Origin: Epithemia pelagica
Taxonomy: Eukaryota > Bacillariophyta > Bacillariophyceae > Surirellales > Surirellaceae
Length of the DNA stretch: 64,000 nt
Direction: 5' to 3'
NCBI GenBank assembly: GCA_946965045.2
Contig: OX337228.1
Coordinates: forward strand, 5,642,001 to 5,706,000
Positions 50,186 through 61,613 of this stretch are shown piece by piece. The notes beneath the pieces were generated by a model. That model did not search any database, was not told the DNA's origin, and saw only the letters and a list, made by a program, of their open reading frames with translations. Within the stretch, counting starts at the first letter, position 1. Every line of letters starts with the position of its first letter. Position numbers and translations under genes: made by a program.

Positions 50186-52420
50186 ATGACTATTGCTGAG
50201 CCTGACGCTCCGTTGAGTGCAAAGACGGTGTCGGAGAGTGACCCTAAGGAGGGAAAGGAAGAAGAAAAACATGTATCAGGTGGCACTGAAGACACAGATG
50301 AAGCGACCGTAACCGCACCTCCATCCGAGTCGAATGCAGAAGAAGAAAAGAAAGAGGAGAAACCACAACCGAGTGCAGAAGAGCAGGAGGCTGCCAAAAA
50401 GAAATACGAGAACTGGCCCATGAAGAACATATCAGAACCGCACGATCACGACGTTCTGTACGGCAGGGGTGGAGGAACCAACCATCATCCTGGGAACAAG
50501 CGCTATCGCAAGATGGTGGAAGATAAAAAGTTGGACTATGTAAACAGCAAGAGACTCGACAAGCCTCTTGTGGCTCTCGAGATCATAAAGGCCTGGCGAG
50601 AGCAGCAACCTCCTGGTCGTTTCCTTAAATTGGATGAGAAGACAGGAATGTGGTTTGACGTTGGGGACAAAAAAGCACGGGAGAAGACGAGCCAAGCACT
50701 TAGAGAAAAAGCTCCTCAAATTCGGAAACAGCAAGAGGAAGAGAGGATGGCACTCGAGGGTGGAGAGGTACGAAATGCAATCATCCGCGTGAGAATGAAT
50801 ACGAGTTTCAACGCTCACTGTATTGCGTCTTGTCTTTTTTGAAAGGGAGGGGACGGGAAAACAACTCGTTTTGCTGAAGGTACCAAAGATGGGGACGGCG
50901 GAAAAGTTAGAAAGCCTGGGTTGGCGAGAGATACAAGCCTAGGTCCTCTTGCAGCGGAGAACGATGTCACACTCGACGGCTTCTCGTGGCAGGAAGGAAT
51001 TGGGGGGAGCGAAGGTGTCAGTGATTCTTCCACGACAAAGACAAGCATGACGTCGTCGGCTTCCCAACAGCATCCACAACACCAACAGTCATATCCACGA
51101 CCGAGTCCGCCATACTTGACTCACTCTGGTGGACTTCCTCCACCTGAATACGGACACTACCGCTACGGAAGTCATGGTAGTATTGGAAGCATGGGCCCCC
51201 CACCGTCGCATTCTTATGGGCCGGGTGTGGATGATCGGCGAATGCAATATTCTTCATCTGGTCGATACGAAAGTTGGGGAAGTTTGCCGCCCGCTGGTCC
51301 CATGCCACCCTCCCCACTTCACTCGGGAGGACATTTACATTCAAATAGTAGCTGGGGTGCCCCAGAACACGGTATGTCCTCTTCTCGTGAGCACAGTCTT
51401 GGTCAGTTTCCGTTGCCCCATGCATCGATTGGCCACCCGGCACCATATGCAACCTTCGATTCGCGTGCCAATTCTGGGCACTATGGACCATACCCTCCGC
51501 CCCATTATGGCCCTCCCCCTCCAGCTTATAGCTACAGTGGTAGTGGCGCTCCTCCACCGCCTCCACCTTATCACCCGACTCCACCTACGAGCAGCTACAG
51601 TAGTGGCCATGTGCGAACCCCATCGAATTCGCATTCCCTTGATCCAGCCGTTGCGTCGGCTTGGTCTGGAAAGCCTGAGGCTGAAATAGTAAAAACTTTA
51701 TCCGAAGAAGAGTTCGAACCAGAGAAGCAACGCGCAAACTTGGAAGTTCCTGATGCGTTAGTTGATACAAAACCAGATATTATCAAGAGAGCCACATCAA
51801 ATCAGAATGAGACGTTTGAAACAAAACCAGATCGGGTCGGAGCCTCGGTAAAACGTGCCGCGTTGAATCGCGACAGCAGCCGGGCTTCCAACCGATTGAA
51901 GGAGATTTGTTTCCCTGGGCAGTTCTCCAATGGAACGTTTGACGCGTTGAAGGAAATGAACGAACTTAGCGAAGACATGAACCGTAGCAGACTGAGTGGA
52001 GATGCTTCTCGACCATTTCCTATATCGGAAGACGGGCGGACATCTACGTTTGACTATCTTCCTCCTCTCGGCGACGGTCCTATTGGACGAGATTCACTGG
52101 GCAGCAGCTTGCATTCGTCCAATGGGAGCTTGCGAGCGATGGATCTTGCAGTCAAACCTAAGCCACTTGCTACAAGCAGTCGCTCCAGCACCATTGAGGG
52201 GTTGGCGTTGGATGCGGTAGACGATGTCCTTCTAAAACCAGAGCCTGCCGAGCGAATCTCTACTATGGAATATGTCATGGCGGATCTGCAGAAGCCTGGT
52301 GCGATCCGGTTGGACACGCGCCTTACAACAACGGACTTTCTTGAAATTGTGAATGAACCAATGCCCTCAGTTGACGATTCAATAGTCGACGAGTTCTCGG
52401 GGAAGCAGCAGGCTGTATAG
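50186..52420 (+). CDS. DUF6824-like diatom protein with Pro/Gly-rich region
   Basis: Exons 50186-50767 and 50846-52420 are joined by a 78-bp GT..AG intron (phase 0), giving 718 aa. After an acidic N-terminus, residues about 85-180 show the domain abundant in diatoms: HDVLYGRGGGTNHHPGNKRYRKMV, ALEIIKAWREQQPPGRFL and WFDVGDKKAREKTSQALRE. A long Pro/Tyr/Gly/Ser/His-rich stretch (about 230-420) looks disordered, and the C-terminal third is Ser/Glu-rich with helical segments. The molecular role is not established; such proteins are often suggested to be nuclear or DNA-associated. An earlier frame start without ATG at 50051 was not used. Confidence 0.8.
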
Positions 52421-52514
52421 TCGGTGTAAATTCAGAGGGTGGGGGTTGTTTAATATTATAATCTGTTTAGCACAGTAGCATCGTGATTGGCATTATGCCC
52501 AAGCAGAATCGTCC

Positions 52515-54626
52515 CTATCCCTCATCTTCGAACAACTCGTCCAGAACCGAGACCGCCTTTTCCGCATAGAACCGGACATCTCTGTCGTCATCGTCCATCA
52601 GAAGGTTGAGCACAGGCAAAACTTGGGACTCATAAGCGTTGACACCACATACAGGTGTCATACTTTGCAACTCTTTCGCTACATTGAATCGGATATTTGG
52701 CACAATGTCGGATGCCATCTCTAGAACCAAGGGAAGGACATGAAGCCGTGCCGCATCATGATCCATCTTTGTGGCCATCACAGAGCACGCCTGGAGTGCG
52801 GTCAAACGTCGAAGATAAGATTCATGAGTTCGAATATCGACAATAGATGGAAGCAAAAACTTTGTAGCCCATTCAGTACCAAAAAGCGCTGTGAGTTCTC
52901 CAAGATTGGTCGCAGCTGCATGTCGTATTGTGGCAATATCATCCCCAAGCCATCCAACGCACATCGACGCCAGCTTCTCCGTGAAGAAATCTCTCCCCAG
53001 CTGCTTTGCCAGCAACGGGATGTGCTGTATGATTGCTATTCGAATTCTCCACTTTCCGTCCTGTGCTAGGTCAAGAATTGCAGGAAGCAATGACTGGGAA
53101 AGCAGATCTACACCAATCACCTCATTCAGAGCTGAAAGCGACGAGATAAGATTTAGTCGGACTTCAGACGCTGCATCACGTAAAAGCAACAAGATGGGTG
53201 GAACCAAGTGCGTAATGGTTGCGTCTTTACCAAGGATTGGTGCTAGCTCTGTGGCGACCATGGCAAGTGCTGCTCGGACATGTTCACTATCATCTTCTGT
53301 CAAACTTGTTACCCGTTTCACCAAACGCTCAGCTACTGACACCCTTGGACCTGCCATGTAAGCATCATTATCGCCATCTTGAGGTGGTCTATTTACCGGT
53401 GGCATGGGTACCCTTGCCTTACATTTCGCAACGTAGGCCAAGTTAAATGTGGCTGCAGTTCGAACTTCAGCCTCGGGGTCTTGCAAAAGTTTTTCATACG
53501 CTGGGACCAGTGAGTCCATAGCGTCCGGTAGTTGATCGTATGCAGTAATGACGTTTGCGAACTTGGCAGCCGCTGTCCAGCGAACACGCCAAGAGCGATC
53601 ATCAATGGTGGCAACCACCAAGGGCAATATCCTTTGCAACAAAGCAATTTCTGAAGGCCGTAACATACCCTGACCGGAGATTTCACTCATAACTTCTCCA
53701 AATACAACACAATTTGCTGTCGTTTGCAGCCTTACGGAGTCGGGCTGATCTGTCGAGGCAAACTGTTCAAACAGTGGTACAAGGGAGGTGAAAACAACAC
53801 CGTTTTCATCCAATGCTGAGCGACCCAATACTTTCCAAACGTTCATCACCATTGTTCCCAGATATTGGGCCGCAACTCTACGAACCATAGGAGTGTCGTC
53901 CTTACATAATCGAGTAAAGTTGTTCAACTGGTCACGTTGCAGGGCGGGTGTCGAAATTTTTGTGTATGCGGAAGAAATAAGACCTGCGGCAGATATTCGG
54001 GCAGTGAACCATTCTTTCTGCGCCAGTCGTCCAAGCATTTCTACATAGCTGGACAAGAAAGCCTCGAGAGGCAATTGCTCCGATATCGATCGAGCACTCA
54101 TTGACGCGGCTTCTCGGACAGAGTTTTCCTCGACGGTCAACAGCAACTCCAGTGGCTGCAACAACAAATGGGCGTGGCTTGGACCCCCAACAGAGTCCAC
54201 CATACGGCCAAGCGATTTTCCCAAGGCCAGCAAAACCTCGTCTTCATCGTCAACGCCTTCTGTTATGAAAGGCAACAATTCCTAACGGCCAAACGAAAAC
54301 TAATGGTCAAATCCTGCTTACTCCTATCACAAACATGTTCGGACAATACAGACAAACAAACTTACATTTCGGGTACGTTCCTCACCCAAGACAAGGGCAA
54401 CGGAGTCCAATCGATTAGCGGCCGCGACGCGATTCGCAACATCGTTATGATGAAGCATTTCAATCGCTTGTCGAGCCTCCTCTTCTTTCGACATGGTTGC
54501 CGGAATAACATGCGTTGTTCGACCAGCTCCCATCACATTCGAGGGCGACGCCGGAGGTTTGGGGCCTCCGTCAATAGGATCAACGTCCATTCCATCAATT
54601 TCCATTGGTGATGTTGGTACCGACAT
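52515..54626 (-). CDS. PP2A scaffold subunit A (PR65)
   Basis: Minus-strand exons 54626-54366 and 54281-52515 are joined by an 84-bp GT..AG intron, giving 675 aa. Consecutive HEAT repeats run from about residue 85 to the end, with landmark segments such as LLPFITEGVDDEDEVLLALGKSLG, RLCKDDTPMVRRVAAQYLGTM, WRVRWTAAAKFANV, KWRIRIAIIQHIPLLAKQLG and RDVRFYAEKAV. PR65 scaffolds the catalytic and B subunits of protein phosphatase 2A. Animal PR65 is about 590 aa; the extra length is a roughly 45-residue N-terminal extension rich in Pro, Met and Asp plus small loops. The splice restores the ELLPFI start of the conserved repeat. Confidence 0.93.
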
Positions 54627-55134
54627 TATCCCAGAAGAGATTCAGGTACAGGTAACAGTCTATTATACCCTTTTTAGGTTGTTGATTGAACGACAGGTGC
54701 TTGCGGACAAAAATTCAAAATTACCCCTCTTCTTCTTACTCTGCCCTGGAAGCAAAGTTGTGAATGCTGCAACGGAAGGACTTATTCTTCGTCCCTAGAG
54801 CAGGCAGAATGAGAGAGATACGACGTCGAAGTGCTCCAATTATCGTTTTTGTCGTCTTTGGGTCGAGGCGATGGACTTTGAATTTGTCTATGGTACATGT
54901 GGTCCAAAAAGCGCATTATGTTTTTGATGTTGGAGCTCGGAGCACGGAACGCCAGCCAGCCCCGTCCGACATTTTTTCTCACCGCGGACGCGGACCGGGT
55001 TTGGTCCGTTCCATCGAAAATGGGAAAGGTAACTGTAAGGTACTGGAACTGGAGTTGGATGACAAGAGGGATTAGTGGCAGCAGACAGACGACAGTTGTT
55101 TTACGACGCTGCAAACACTCACCAACTAAAAATC
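54627..55134. other. Bidirectional intergenic region
   Basis: About 510 bp between divergent PP2A-A and Nup58. A 103-codon plus-strand frame (54764-55075) is present but has no recognisable feature; I treat it as chance. No RNA gene is seen. Confidence 0.35.
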
Positions 55135-56790
55135 ATGGCTTCCTTCGTCTTTGGTTCGACTGCAGCAACGACCCCTACTCCTGCTGCGCCTGGTGCATTC
55201 AGCTTTGGTGGCCCCTCTCCTGCACCAGCTGCTGGTGGTGGATTTGGTTTTGGAGGAAATGCAGGTTCTACCGCTCCTGCCCCACAAGCCCCCACTCCGG
55301 CTGCTGGAGGTTTCTCGTTTGGTGGTACCAGTGCCACTAATAATCCGGCCGGTACCTCTGCGGCTCCATCGGGGTTTTCGTTCGGTGCACCCTCCACCAA
55401 TGCTCCTGCGACGGGGGGAGGGTTTTCGTTTGGTGCCCCGGGGACGACAGGGGCAGCGACACCAACAACGAGTGCTCCTAGTTCTGGACTCTTTGGTGCC
55501 AACCCTACTACTCAACCAACTGCAGCTCCTGCAACTGGATTTGGGTTCTCGCTCGCGGCTCCTGCAACTGGTGGAGCCCCCGCAGCACCTGCACCATTTT
55601 CGTTTGCTGGTGCGGGTGGCGGAGCAACCAGCACTGGTCTGGGCTTTGGGCAACCCGGCACGCCAACGAATCCAGCTGTTCCTGGGGGTGCTCCTCCTCC
55701 CAATCTCGTTACTGGGAAAACTCCCTATAGCTCCCTCCCCCCAGAGTACCAGAAAGCGATTGATGCGATCCATGAGGCAATGATGAAACACAAACGTAGC
55801 CTAATGCACGTTCAAGCAATGGGGCCTCAGGGATTGATGCTGTCCAGCAACGAACAGGCCCTTCCTTCCAAGCTAAAAAAGTTGCAGCAGAGCTTGAATG
55901 TCTTGCAACAAAATGTGGAAAGTTTGATGGCTGTAGCTGCTGCACAACGGGAAGAAGATCGTAAAGTGATGGAACAAACCTACATGTATGCCAAATGGCC
56001 TACGGAAGCCATGGCGGCGAGGAGAGGGGTACGGTTTACTCAAGCAGAAGAGAAAAAGGAGCATGATCCAGATCTCCGAACTGAAATACGCGAAATGCTG
56101 GAACAGCAGTTGGCCTATGTGGACCGTATTGAGCGAATGCCCAGTCCTTATCTATGGCAGACCTTGGACAAGTTGTCCCAACGTCTTCAATCTCTTTCGA
56201 AATACATTGTGACCGTTGGCGCGCAGCTCGAAAGCTCCAAGTCATTGGAAAATTCCGATGTTGTCAATCTGGAAAGTATTGTGGACAATCAAGACCAATT
56301 CATCTACGCTGTTAGAACCCGAATTCATAGAATTCATCGTGCCATGGACAAATTGCGAACGACGTACAATAAGTTTGAAACAATGGACAATGTACTGGAA
56401 AAGGCACAGCTCGAAGAGTGGAATCACCGAAAAGAAATTGAAGAGCAGATTCAAATGCAGTTACTTCGATCGGCGGGCTCTGAGTCAACGACCTTGGGAG
56501 CAACAACGACTACTACCACCACCACAGCACCAAACCTGGCCATTGCACCTGCTGCACCGCTGGCTCCACCCGCGTTTGGAGCGAGTGCAGCTCCCACTCC
56601 TGCAACTCCTGCTCCAGCATTTTCGTTTGCCGCTGGGCCTGCTCCTCCGGCACCTTCGTTTGGAGCAGCACCAGCCGTTGGGTTGTCCACGACGCCCAGT
56701 TTTGGGGCCGCCAAAACCCCGGCACCGACAGTCACCACGACACCCAAGAAAAAGAGTTCTTCGCGCAGCAGCAGTCGTTCGCGGCGATAG
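55135..56790 (+). CDS. NUP58: FG nucleoporin Nup58/Nup45
   Basis: A 551-aa single-exon protein starts at the ATG at 55135 (MASFVFGST). Residues 1-200 carry FG repeats of SFGG, FGFGG, FSFG and GLFG type with Ala/Pro/Thr spacers. The central part (about 205-440) is coiled coil and matches the Nup58 core: YSSLPPEYQKAIDAIHEAMMKHK, YVDRIERMPSPYLWQTLDKLSQRLQ, then YAVRTRIHRIHRAMDKLRTTYN. A second Ala/Pro FG-like region follows, ending in a basic Ser/Arg tail (KKKSSSRSSSRSRR). Nup58 forms the Nup62-Nup54-Nup58 channel complex of the nuclear pore. The basic SR-like tail is an unusual addition. Confidence 0.82.
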   Translation: MASFVFGSTAATTPTPAAPGAFSFGGPSPAPAAGGGFGFGGNAGSTAPAPQAPTPAAGGFSFGGTSATNNPAGTSAAPSGFSFGAPSTNAPATGGGFSFGAPGTTGAATPTTSAPSSGLFGANPTTQPTAAPATGFGFSLAAPATGGAPAAPAPFSFAGAGGGATSTGLGFGQPGTPTNPAVPGGAPPPNLVTGKTPYSSLPPEYQKAIDAIHEAMMKHKRSLMHVQAMGPQGLMLSSNEQALPSKLKKLQQSLNVLQQNVESLMAVAAAQREEDRKVMEQTYMYAKWPTEAMAARRGVRFTQAEEKKEHDPDLRTEIREMLEQQLAYVDRIERMPSPYLWQTLDKLSQRLQSLSKYIVTVGAQLESSKSLENSDVVNLESIVDNQDQFIYAVRTRIHRIHRAMDKLRTTYNKFETMDNVLEKAQLEEWNHRKEIEEQIQMQLLRSAGSESTTLGATTTTTTTTAPNLAIAPAAPLAPPAFGASAAPTPATPAPAFSFAAGPAPPAPSFGAAPAVGLSTTPSFGAAKTPAPTVTTTPKKKSSSRSSSRSRR

Positions 56791-56916
56791 AAATGACTAA
56801 CTTTGCCAATTTTTGGTCAATTGGATCACCCCGTAGAACGAAGTGCCACTAATGTCAATAAACCAGACTGCGATCTGGATAGAACGGACTAATCTGGAAT
56901 GCCATTGTCTCTTGTT

Positions 56917-57990
56917 TCACGTAGTCGAGAAAAAGCGTGGTGTTCTTGGCTTGACACCTTCTCGAAGGTACGGATGATCCAGCGCTTCTCCAGCTTTCAT
57001 CCGACGTTCCGGATCCAGCGTTAGGAGTCTTTCAAGCAAATCATATCCGTTAGGATCAAGAAACGTTTGATTTGTGGATAGTGGAGAGTTTATCGGGAAC
57101 ATTTGGGGAAGAAGGATTTCCTCTTTCCGGGGTTTCCACCGCATGAGACGTGAGCTTGGAAGTTTCTCAAAGGATGGCCATGATTCGGCGTTGGGTACTC
57201 CGACAAGAGAAAAAATCTGATCAATTTGATCCAGTTCGCCCTCTCCCTTGAGTGGGGCATCTTTGCGGATTAGTTCACCAAAGATGCATCCGATGCTCCA
57301 CATGTCAACCGGTGGTCCATAGTAGGTTTCCCCGAACAGTAGCTCTGGTGCTCGGTACCAAAGAGTGACTACGAGTTGCGTTAACGCACGAGGAGGGTTG
57401 GTGTACTGACGCGCCAGTCCAAAATCAGCTATTGCGATGCGCCCAGTTCTGTGGACCAGAATGTTGGATGTTTTCATATCACGGTGAATGTACCATGCAT
57501 TGTGGATGTGTGCCATGCCAGACAGAATTTGTTGCATGATTCCCTTTAGTTCTGACTGAAACAGTGCGCCCTCGAATCTTTCAATGCCTTCTTTGAGATC
57601 AAAATCATAATATTCCATCACCATATAAACCTTTTGAAAAGATTTTGCAACGACAATTTCTTTGACAGAAACAATAGATTCGTGGCTTAGAGCCATCAGT
57701 ACATTGATTTCACGGAGAGCAATGACGGGAAAGCCTTCTTTTTTCTCACCAACATCAAATTTGATTTCTTTTAGTGCAGCTGTAGAACCTGTTGCGAGGT
57801 CACGAGCCTTCCACACAACCCCATAGGTGCCCTCGCTGAGTCGACCAATTTGTTCGTACGTATCATAGACGGAACGGCATCCATGGATCAGAGGATTGTG
57901 CGAGGGAGGAGCACGATTCGTTTCATCTTTGACATTTCGTCGCTTCTTTTCACTGGATTTGCTGGCAGACCAACGATTGCGTTTTCCCAT
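56917..57990 (-). CDS. CDK11/CDK10-like protein kinase
   Basis: A 357-aa CMGC kinase. ATP-site K74 in AALKEIKF, HRDMKTSNIL (H169-D171), DFGLAR (189-194), activation segment ALTQLVVTLWYRAPE with T204 as probable activation threonine. The C-helix motif FPVIALREIN corresponds to the PITSLRE helix of CDK11 and the related helix of CDK10. The N-terminal 40 residues are basic and could hold a nuclear signal; there is no long RE/poly-E region as in animal CDK11. CDK11 and CDK10 act in transcription, splicing and cell-cycle control with cyclin L or M partners. The glycine loop reads LSEGTYG, one Gly fewer than usual. Confidence 0.88.
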   Translation of the reverse strand: MGKRNRWSASKSSEKKRRNVKDETNRAPPSHNPLIHGCRSVYDTYEQIGRLSEGTYGVVWKARDLATGSTAALKEIKFDVGEKKEGFPVIALREINVLMALSHESIVSVKEIVVAKSFQKVYMVMEYYDFDLKEGIERFEGALFQSELKGIMQQILSGMAHIHNAWYIHRDMKTSNILVHRTGRIAIADFGLARQYTNPPRALTQLVVTLWYRAPELLFGETYYGPPVDMWSIGCIFGELIRKDAPLKGEGELDQIDQIFSLVGVPNAESWPSFEKLPSSRLMRWKPRKEEILLPQMFPINSPLSTNQTFLDPNGYDLLERLLTLDPERRMKAGEALDHPYLREGVKPRTPRFFSTT

Positions 57991-58153
57991 GGTGGATCAC
58001 AAACAAAGTGGTTGGACGGCACTTTTGCCTCCGATGAGATCAACGATAAGATTAGTCGCGCATGGATCGCTGTGTGGTTCATCTATCATCATTGGCTAAT
58101 TTTCACAAAATCGAGAACGACGATGGACGTGTCTCGATGTTGTCTAGAAGAGT

Positions 58154-59384
58154 ATGGGCAAGAAGAAATCTGGGAACAACAAGAAAAACAAGTCCAAGCC
58201 AACAAATGGGGGAGATTCAGGAGGTCAAAAACCAAACAAGAAGGAACCTGCTGATAGCTCGTCGGCAAATTCAAAGTATGGCAATACCAAGAAGGGCAAG
58301 TCCAAGAGACAACGAAATAATGGTGCATCCAAAGGGGATTACAACTGCCAGCTAAGACAACTCATTGAAGCCGATGGGAAAAAGAGTGTCATTGAAATGT
58401 CAGCCGATGGGAATTGTTTGTTTCGATCACTTTCGGATCAGCTTTTTCATGATTATGGCAACAACCACGAAGAAGTGAGGGCCGACATTTGTGACTATTT
58501 AGAGCATTATGAGGAAGACTTCAGTGTATTTCTGGTGTTGGATGAAGACGAAGAGGACGAAGACGCTGCCAGCTATGAGCAGTATGTGGAAAATATGAGA
58601 CAACCAAGCGAATGGGGTACGGGATCATCATTTCTTAGCTGCTAGCTATTTGTCATTTGCGACCGGTTCTCACGTACTGTGAACAAACACACTGTTTTTG
58701 TCCATCTCTCTCGTAGGAGGGAACGTTGAGCTTGTTGCTGCTGCTCGTCTTTATCGGTAAGTGTTCTATTTGCGACAAAGTTTCTCACGACCAACACGCT
58801 CGGCCTAACAGGAACGTACTAGGCGTAACATTACAGTTTACTCGGCGTCGCTGGATGCGTTCACAATCGACCATGGACATGAAACCAAAGGACCTGCAGG
58901 GCCCACTTTGCTTCTGAGTTATCACGACAATGATCACTACAACAGTGTACGTGAACATGGGACTACAAAGCCGCCACCGCCCATCAAGACGTTTGTCAAG
59001 CAAGGTGCCGCAGAACAGAAGGCAAGGGCAGCTCAAACAGAAACTTGTTTGAGTGATTTGCCCACGTATGAAGACAGTGATAATGAGCAGCAACAACAAC
59101 AAGAAGATGCCAATAAAGAGTCTTTGGCTGAGGATGTGGAAGGGAAATCTTTGACTGAGAATGTGGAAAGTGCTCGGATAAGGAGCAAGCAGCCCAAGAA
59201 AAGTACACCTTGTCCCTGTGGGAGTGGGCTCCGATACAAAAAATGTTGCTGGGTCAAGGAGAACAAAAAGGGACCTGCTCAATGCAAGAAAGTGAAACAC
59301 GAAGAAGAAGAAGACACGGAACCAGTCGATGGTGAGTCGGCGAGCAATTCTGTGCAAGGAGATTTCCGTGTCATGAAGATATGA
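58154..59384 (+). CDS. OTU-domain deubiquitinase with SEC-C motif (OTUD3-like)
   Basis: Three exons (58154-58616, 58717-58756, 58823-59384) give 354 aa. After a Lys/Asn-rich N-terminus, the OTU domain begins near 78. The catalytic Cys is C88 in SADGNCLFRSLSDQL. The 40-nt middle exon provides WGGNVELVAAARLY and exon 3 provides NITVY and the catalytic His in DNDHYNSVR. OTUD3-type enzymes cleave ubiquitin chains. The C-terminus carries a SEC-C zinc motif (PCPCGSGLRYKKCC) and a basic/acidic tail, an arrangement also seen in plant OTU proteins. It is divergent from the CDK gene with a 163-bp spacer. Confidence 0.9.
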
Positions 59385-59504
59385 CGACTGCTAGCCTATG
59401 ATAGTCACAACAGTTCCACATTGGAGCTGTTCAGAGTCCTTACACACAATCACTGTTTGATGTATCAATCACAATGACTAGATTACAACCTTGACGTCTA
59501 CCTT

Positions 59505-61613
59505 CTACGACTCTTGTCCCGCCTGGTGAGCCTCGAGGACTTGAAGTGCCTCCGAGATCTTAGCATTGAGTGCATCCGGACTTTCCAACAAATGTAGCAA
59601 TTCGGAGTTGTCCATTTCCAGCAACATTCCTGTAATCTTGCCAGCCAACTCCGGTTGAGACTGGTGAATAAGAGGGTACAAACGTTCCCCAATCATGTTC
59701 TTCTGCATTTCTGGAGTGGCGGAAGCCAATGCAGATGCCGTGAGTGCTCCTTCGTGAGAGGGTGCGGCCGGTCCACCAGCAGGAGGTTGGTTTTGTTGGG
59801 GAGGCGGCGGTGGCGGAGGGGGAGCCTGTTGATTCGGCATGGGCCCTCCAGCGTTTCGCGCCTGCTGGTTGAACTTGATCGGCTGGAAGCCAGGTCCTCC
59901 TTGTTGTTGCTGCATGGGTCCACCACGTCCACGTCCGCCTCCACGTCCCTGAATGGGTCCACGTCCCCTTCCAGGCTGCTGGGGCATGACACCATACGGC
60001 ACCGGATATCCCCCTCTCCCTTGTTGCCCCATCATTGGGTAGCCTCGTTGTTGAGGAACACCCCGACCACCCCCTTGTGGCCCTCCCATCATTTGCGGCA
60101 TCATGGGATAGGCTGGCTGCATACCTCCCGGTCCAGGCCGTTGCATATACATGGGCATACCAGGGTATCCCATGGGTCCACCCATGGGTGGCGCACGCAT
60201 CATACCTGGTTGGCCTGGGTTGTTGGGGCCACCGACCCGATTCGCGTGCTGAGCTTCCAATTGGGCCCGACGAACTTCCCGACGTTGTGCGACAGCCACG
60301 AAAATCGGTTTGTTGGCAATGAGCTTGCCACTCATTTCGTTGACGGCACGATTGGCTTCTTCAGGTGTCGAAAAACAGACAAATCCAAAACCGCGAGACC
60401 TACCGTCCTTCATATCCTTCATAACACGAGCCGAAGTGATGGTTCCCATGGCCGAAAACTCCTCGCGCAACATGTCGTCAGTCACCGTATCGTCCAAGTT
60501 CTTGACGTACAGGTTGACTCCTTGAAACTTTGAAATTCGGTCCATTTTCTCCGCCTCAAATTTGGCACGAAGCTCACGCTCACGTTCCGCCTTCTTCTGA
60601 GCTCGACCCACATAGAGTTCTTGTTCCACCTCTTCACCGTTGACTTTCGTCGAGTACTTCTTGCCGTTCAAGGCTTCCACAGCGGCCGCAGCCGCCTCAT
60701 GTTCGGCAAAGTTGACAAAGCCGTATCCCAAACTCTGAATGGGCGTTTCCTTTTTCTCATTCCCCTCTTCGTTTTCCTTCGTATCCGATGGTTGTTGTTC
60801 CGCATCGGGGGTATCCTCCGCCTCCTTCTTGGCAGCAGCCGGGGGCCTCGGCGTCCCCTGTGCAATGGAGGCACTCACGACTTCTCCAAACTGCTCAAAC
60901 TCCTTCTTGAAGCGATCATCGTCCCACTCGGTCGGAATGTTCTTGACGTAGCAGTTGGTCCAGGAGTTGACATCGGGGCGATCGTTGCGGCGCATGAAAT
61001 TTCCCACCTGCACCTCCTGACCATCAATGAGCATACCATCGAGCTTTTCAATGGCCGCATTGGCCGCTTCCGCCGTTTCATAATGAACGTAACCATAGCC
61101 TTTGGACTTTCCCGTCTCGCGATCCGTGACAACCTTACACGAGAGAATGTTGCCAAAGAGGGAAAAGGTATCGTACAATTGCTTGTTGTCGATGGACTCG
61201 TGCAAGTTCTTGACAAAAATGTTGCCCACGCCCGACTTGCGCAAGGAGGGATCCCGCTGACTCCACATGATCCGGCAGGGTTTGCCCTTGATCATGGAAA
61301 AGTTCATGGTATCGAGGGCCCGTTCGGCGTCGGGCAACTGATGAAAGTTGACATAGGCATAGCCCAAGGAGCGCCGCGTCACGGCATCGCGACACACGCG
61401 AATCGACGCCACCGGACCCACCGCACTAAAGATTTCGTACAACAAGGACTCGTTCACGTCGGGAGCCAAGTCGCCGACGTACAGAGAAGGCGTGTGGAAG
61501 GAGCCACCTTCGCTGGTCAAAGGACCCGTCGAAGCCAAGTTGCTGGGGGCGGGAGGCGCCTCGGTGGGTTCCGGGTTGGAAACATCCGCAGGAATGGGAG
61601 CAGGAGCGGCCAT
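59505..61613 (-). CDS. PABPC: Cytoplasmic poly(A)-binding protein (PABP)
   Basis: A single-exon 702-aa protein with four RRMs and a C-terminal MLLE domain. RRM1 about 43-120 (LYVGDL, LGYAYVNF), RRM2 131-207 (IFVKNL, KGYGYVHY), RRM3 220-340 (CYVKNI, LGYGFVNF), RRM4 367-443 (LYVKNL, RGFGFVCF). A Gly/Met/Pro/Gln-rich linker (about 470-620) precedes MLLE (NMIGERLYPLIHQSQPELAGKITGMLLEM), which binds PAM2 peptides. PABP binds poly(A) tails and promotes translation. RRM3 contains an insertion of about 42 acidic residues (252-294) between its RNP2 and RNP1 strands, not usual for this conserved protein. Confidence 0.96.
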   Translation of the reverse strand: MAAPAPIPADVSNPEPTEAPPAPSNLASTGPLTSEGGSFHTPSLYVGDLAPDVNESLLYEIFSAVGPVASIRVCRDAVTRRSLGYAYVNFHQLPDAERALDTMNFSMIKGKPCRIMWSQRDPSLRKSGVGNIFVKNLHESIDNKQLYDTFSLFGNILSCKVVTDRETGKSKGYGYVHYETAEAANAAIEKLDGMLIDGQEVQVGNFMRRNDRPDVNSWTNCYVKNIPTEWDDDRFKKEFEQFGEVVSASIAQGTPRPPAAAKKEAEDTPDAEQQPSDTKENEEGNEKKETPIQSLGYGFVNFAEHEAAAAAVEALNGKKYSTKVNGEEVEQELYVGRAQKKAERERELRAKFEAEKMDRISKFQGVNLYVKNLDDTVTDDMLREEFSAMGTITSARVMKDMKDGRSRGFGFVCFSTPEEANRAVNEMSGKLIANKPIFVAVAQRREVRRAQLEAQHANRVGGPNNPGQPGMMRAPPMGGPMGYPGMPMYMQRPGPGGMQPAYPMMPQMMGGPQGGGRGVPQQRGYPMMGQQGRGGYPVPYGVMPQQPGRGRGPIQGRGGGRGRGGPMQQQQGGPGFQPIKFNQQARNAGGPMPNQQAPPPPPPPPQQNQPPAGGPAAPSHEGALTASALASATPEMQKNMIGERLYPLIHQSQPELAGKITGMLLEMDNSELLHLLESPDALNAKISEALQVLEAHQAGQES

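Noticed and set aside
54764-55075. 103-codon ORF between PP2A-A and Nup58
   Set aside because: It has no recognisable feature and lies in the shared promoter region.
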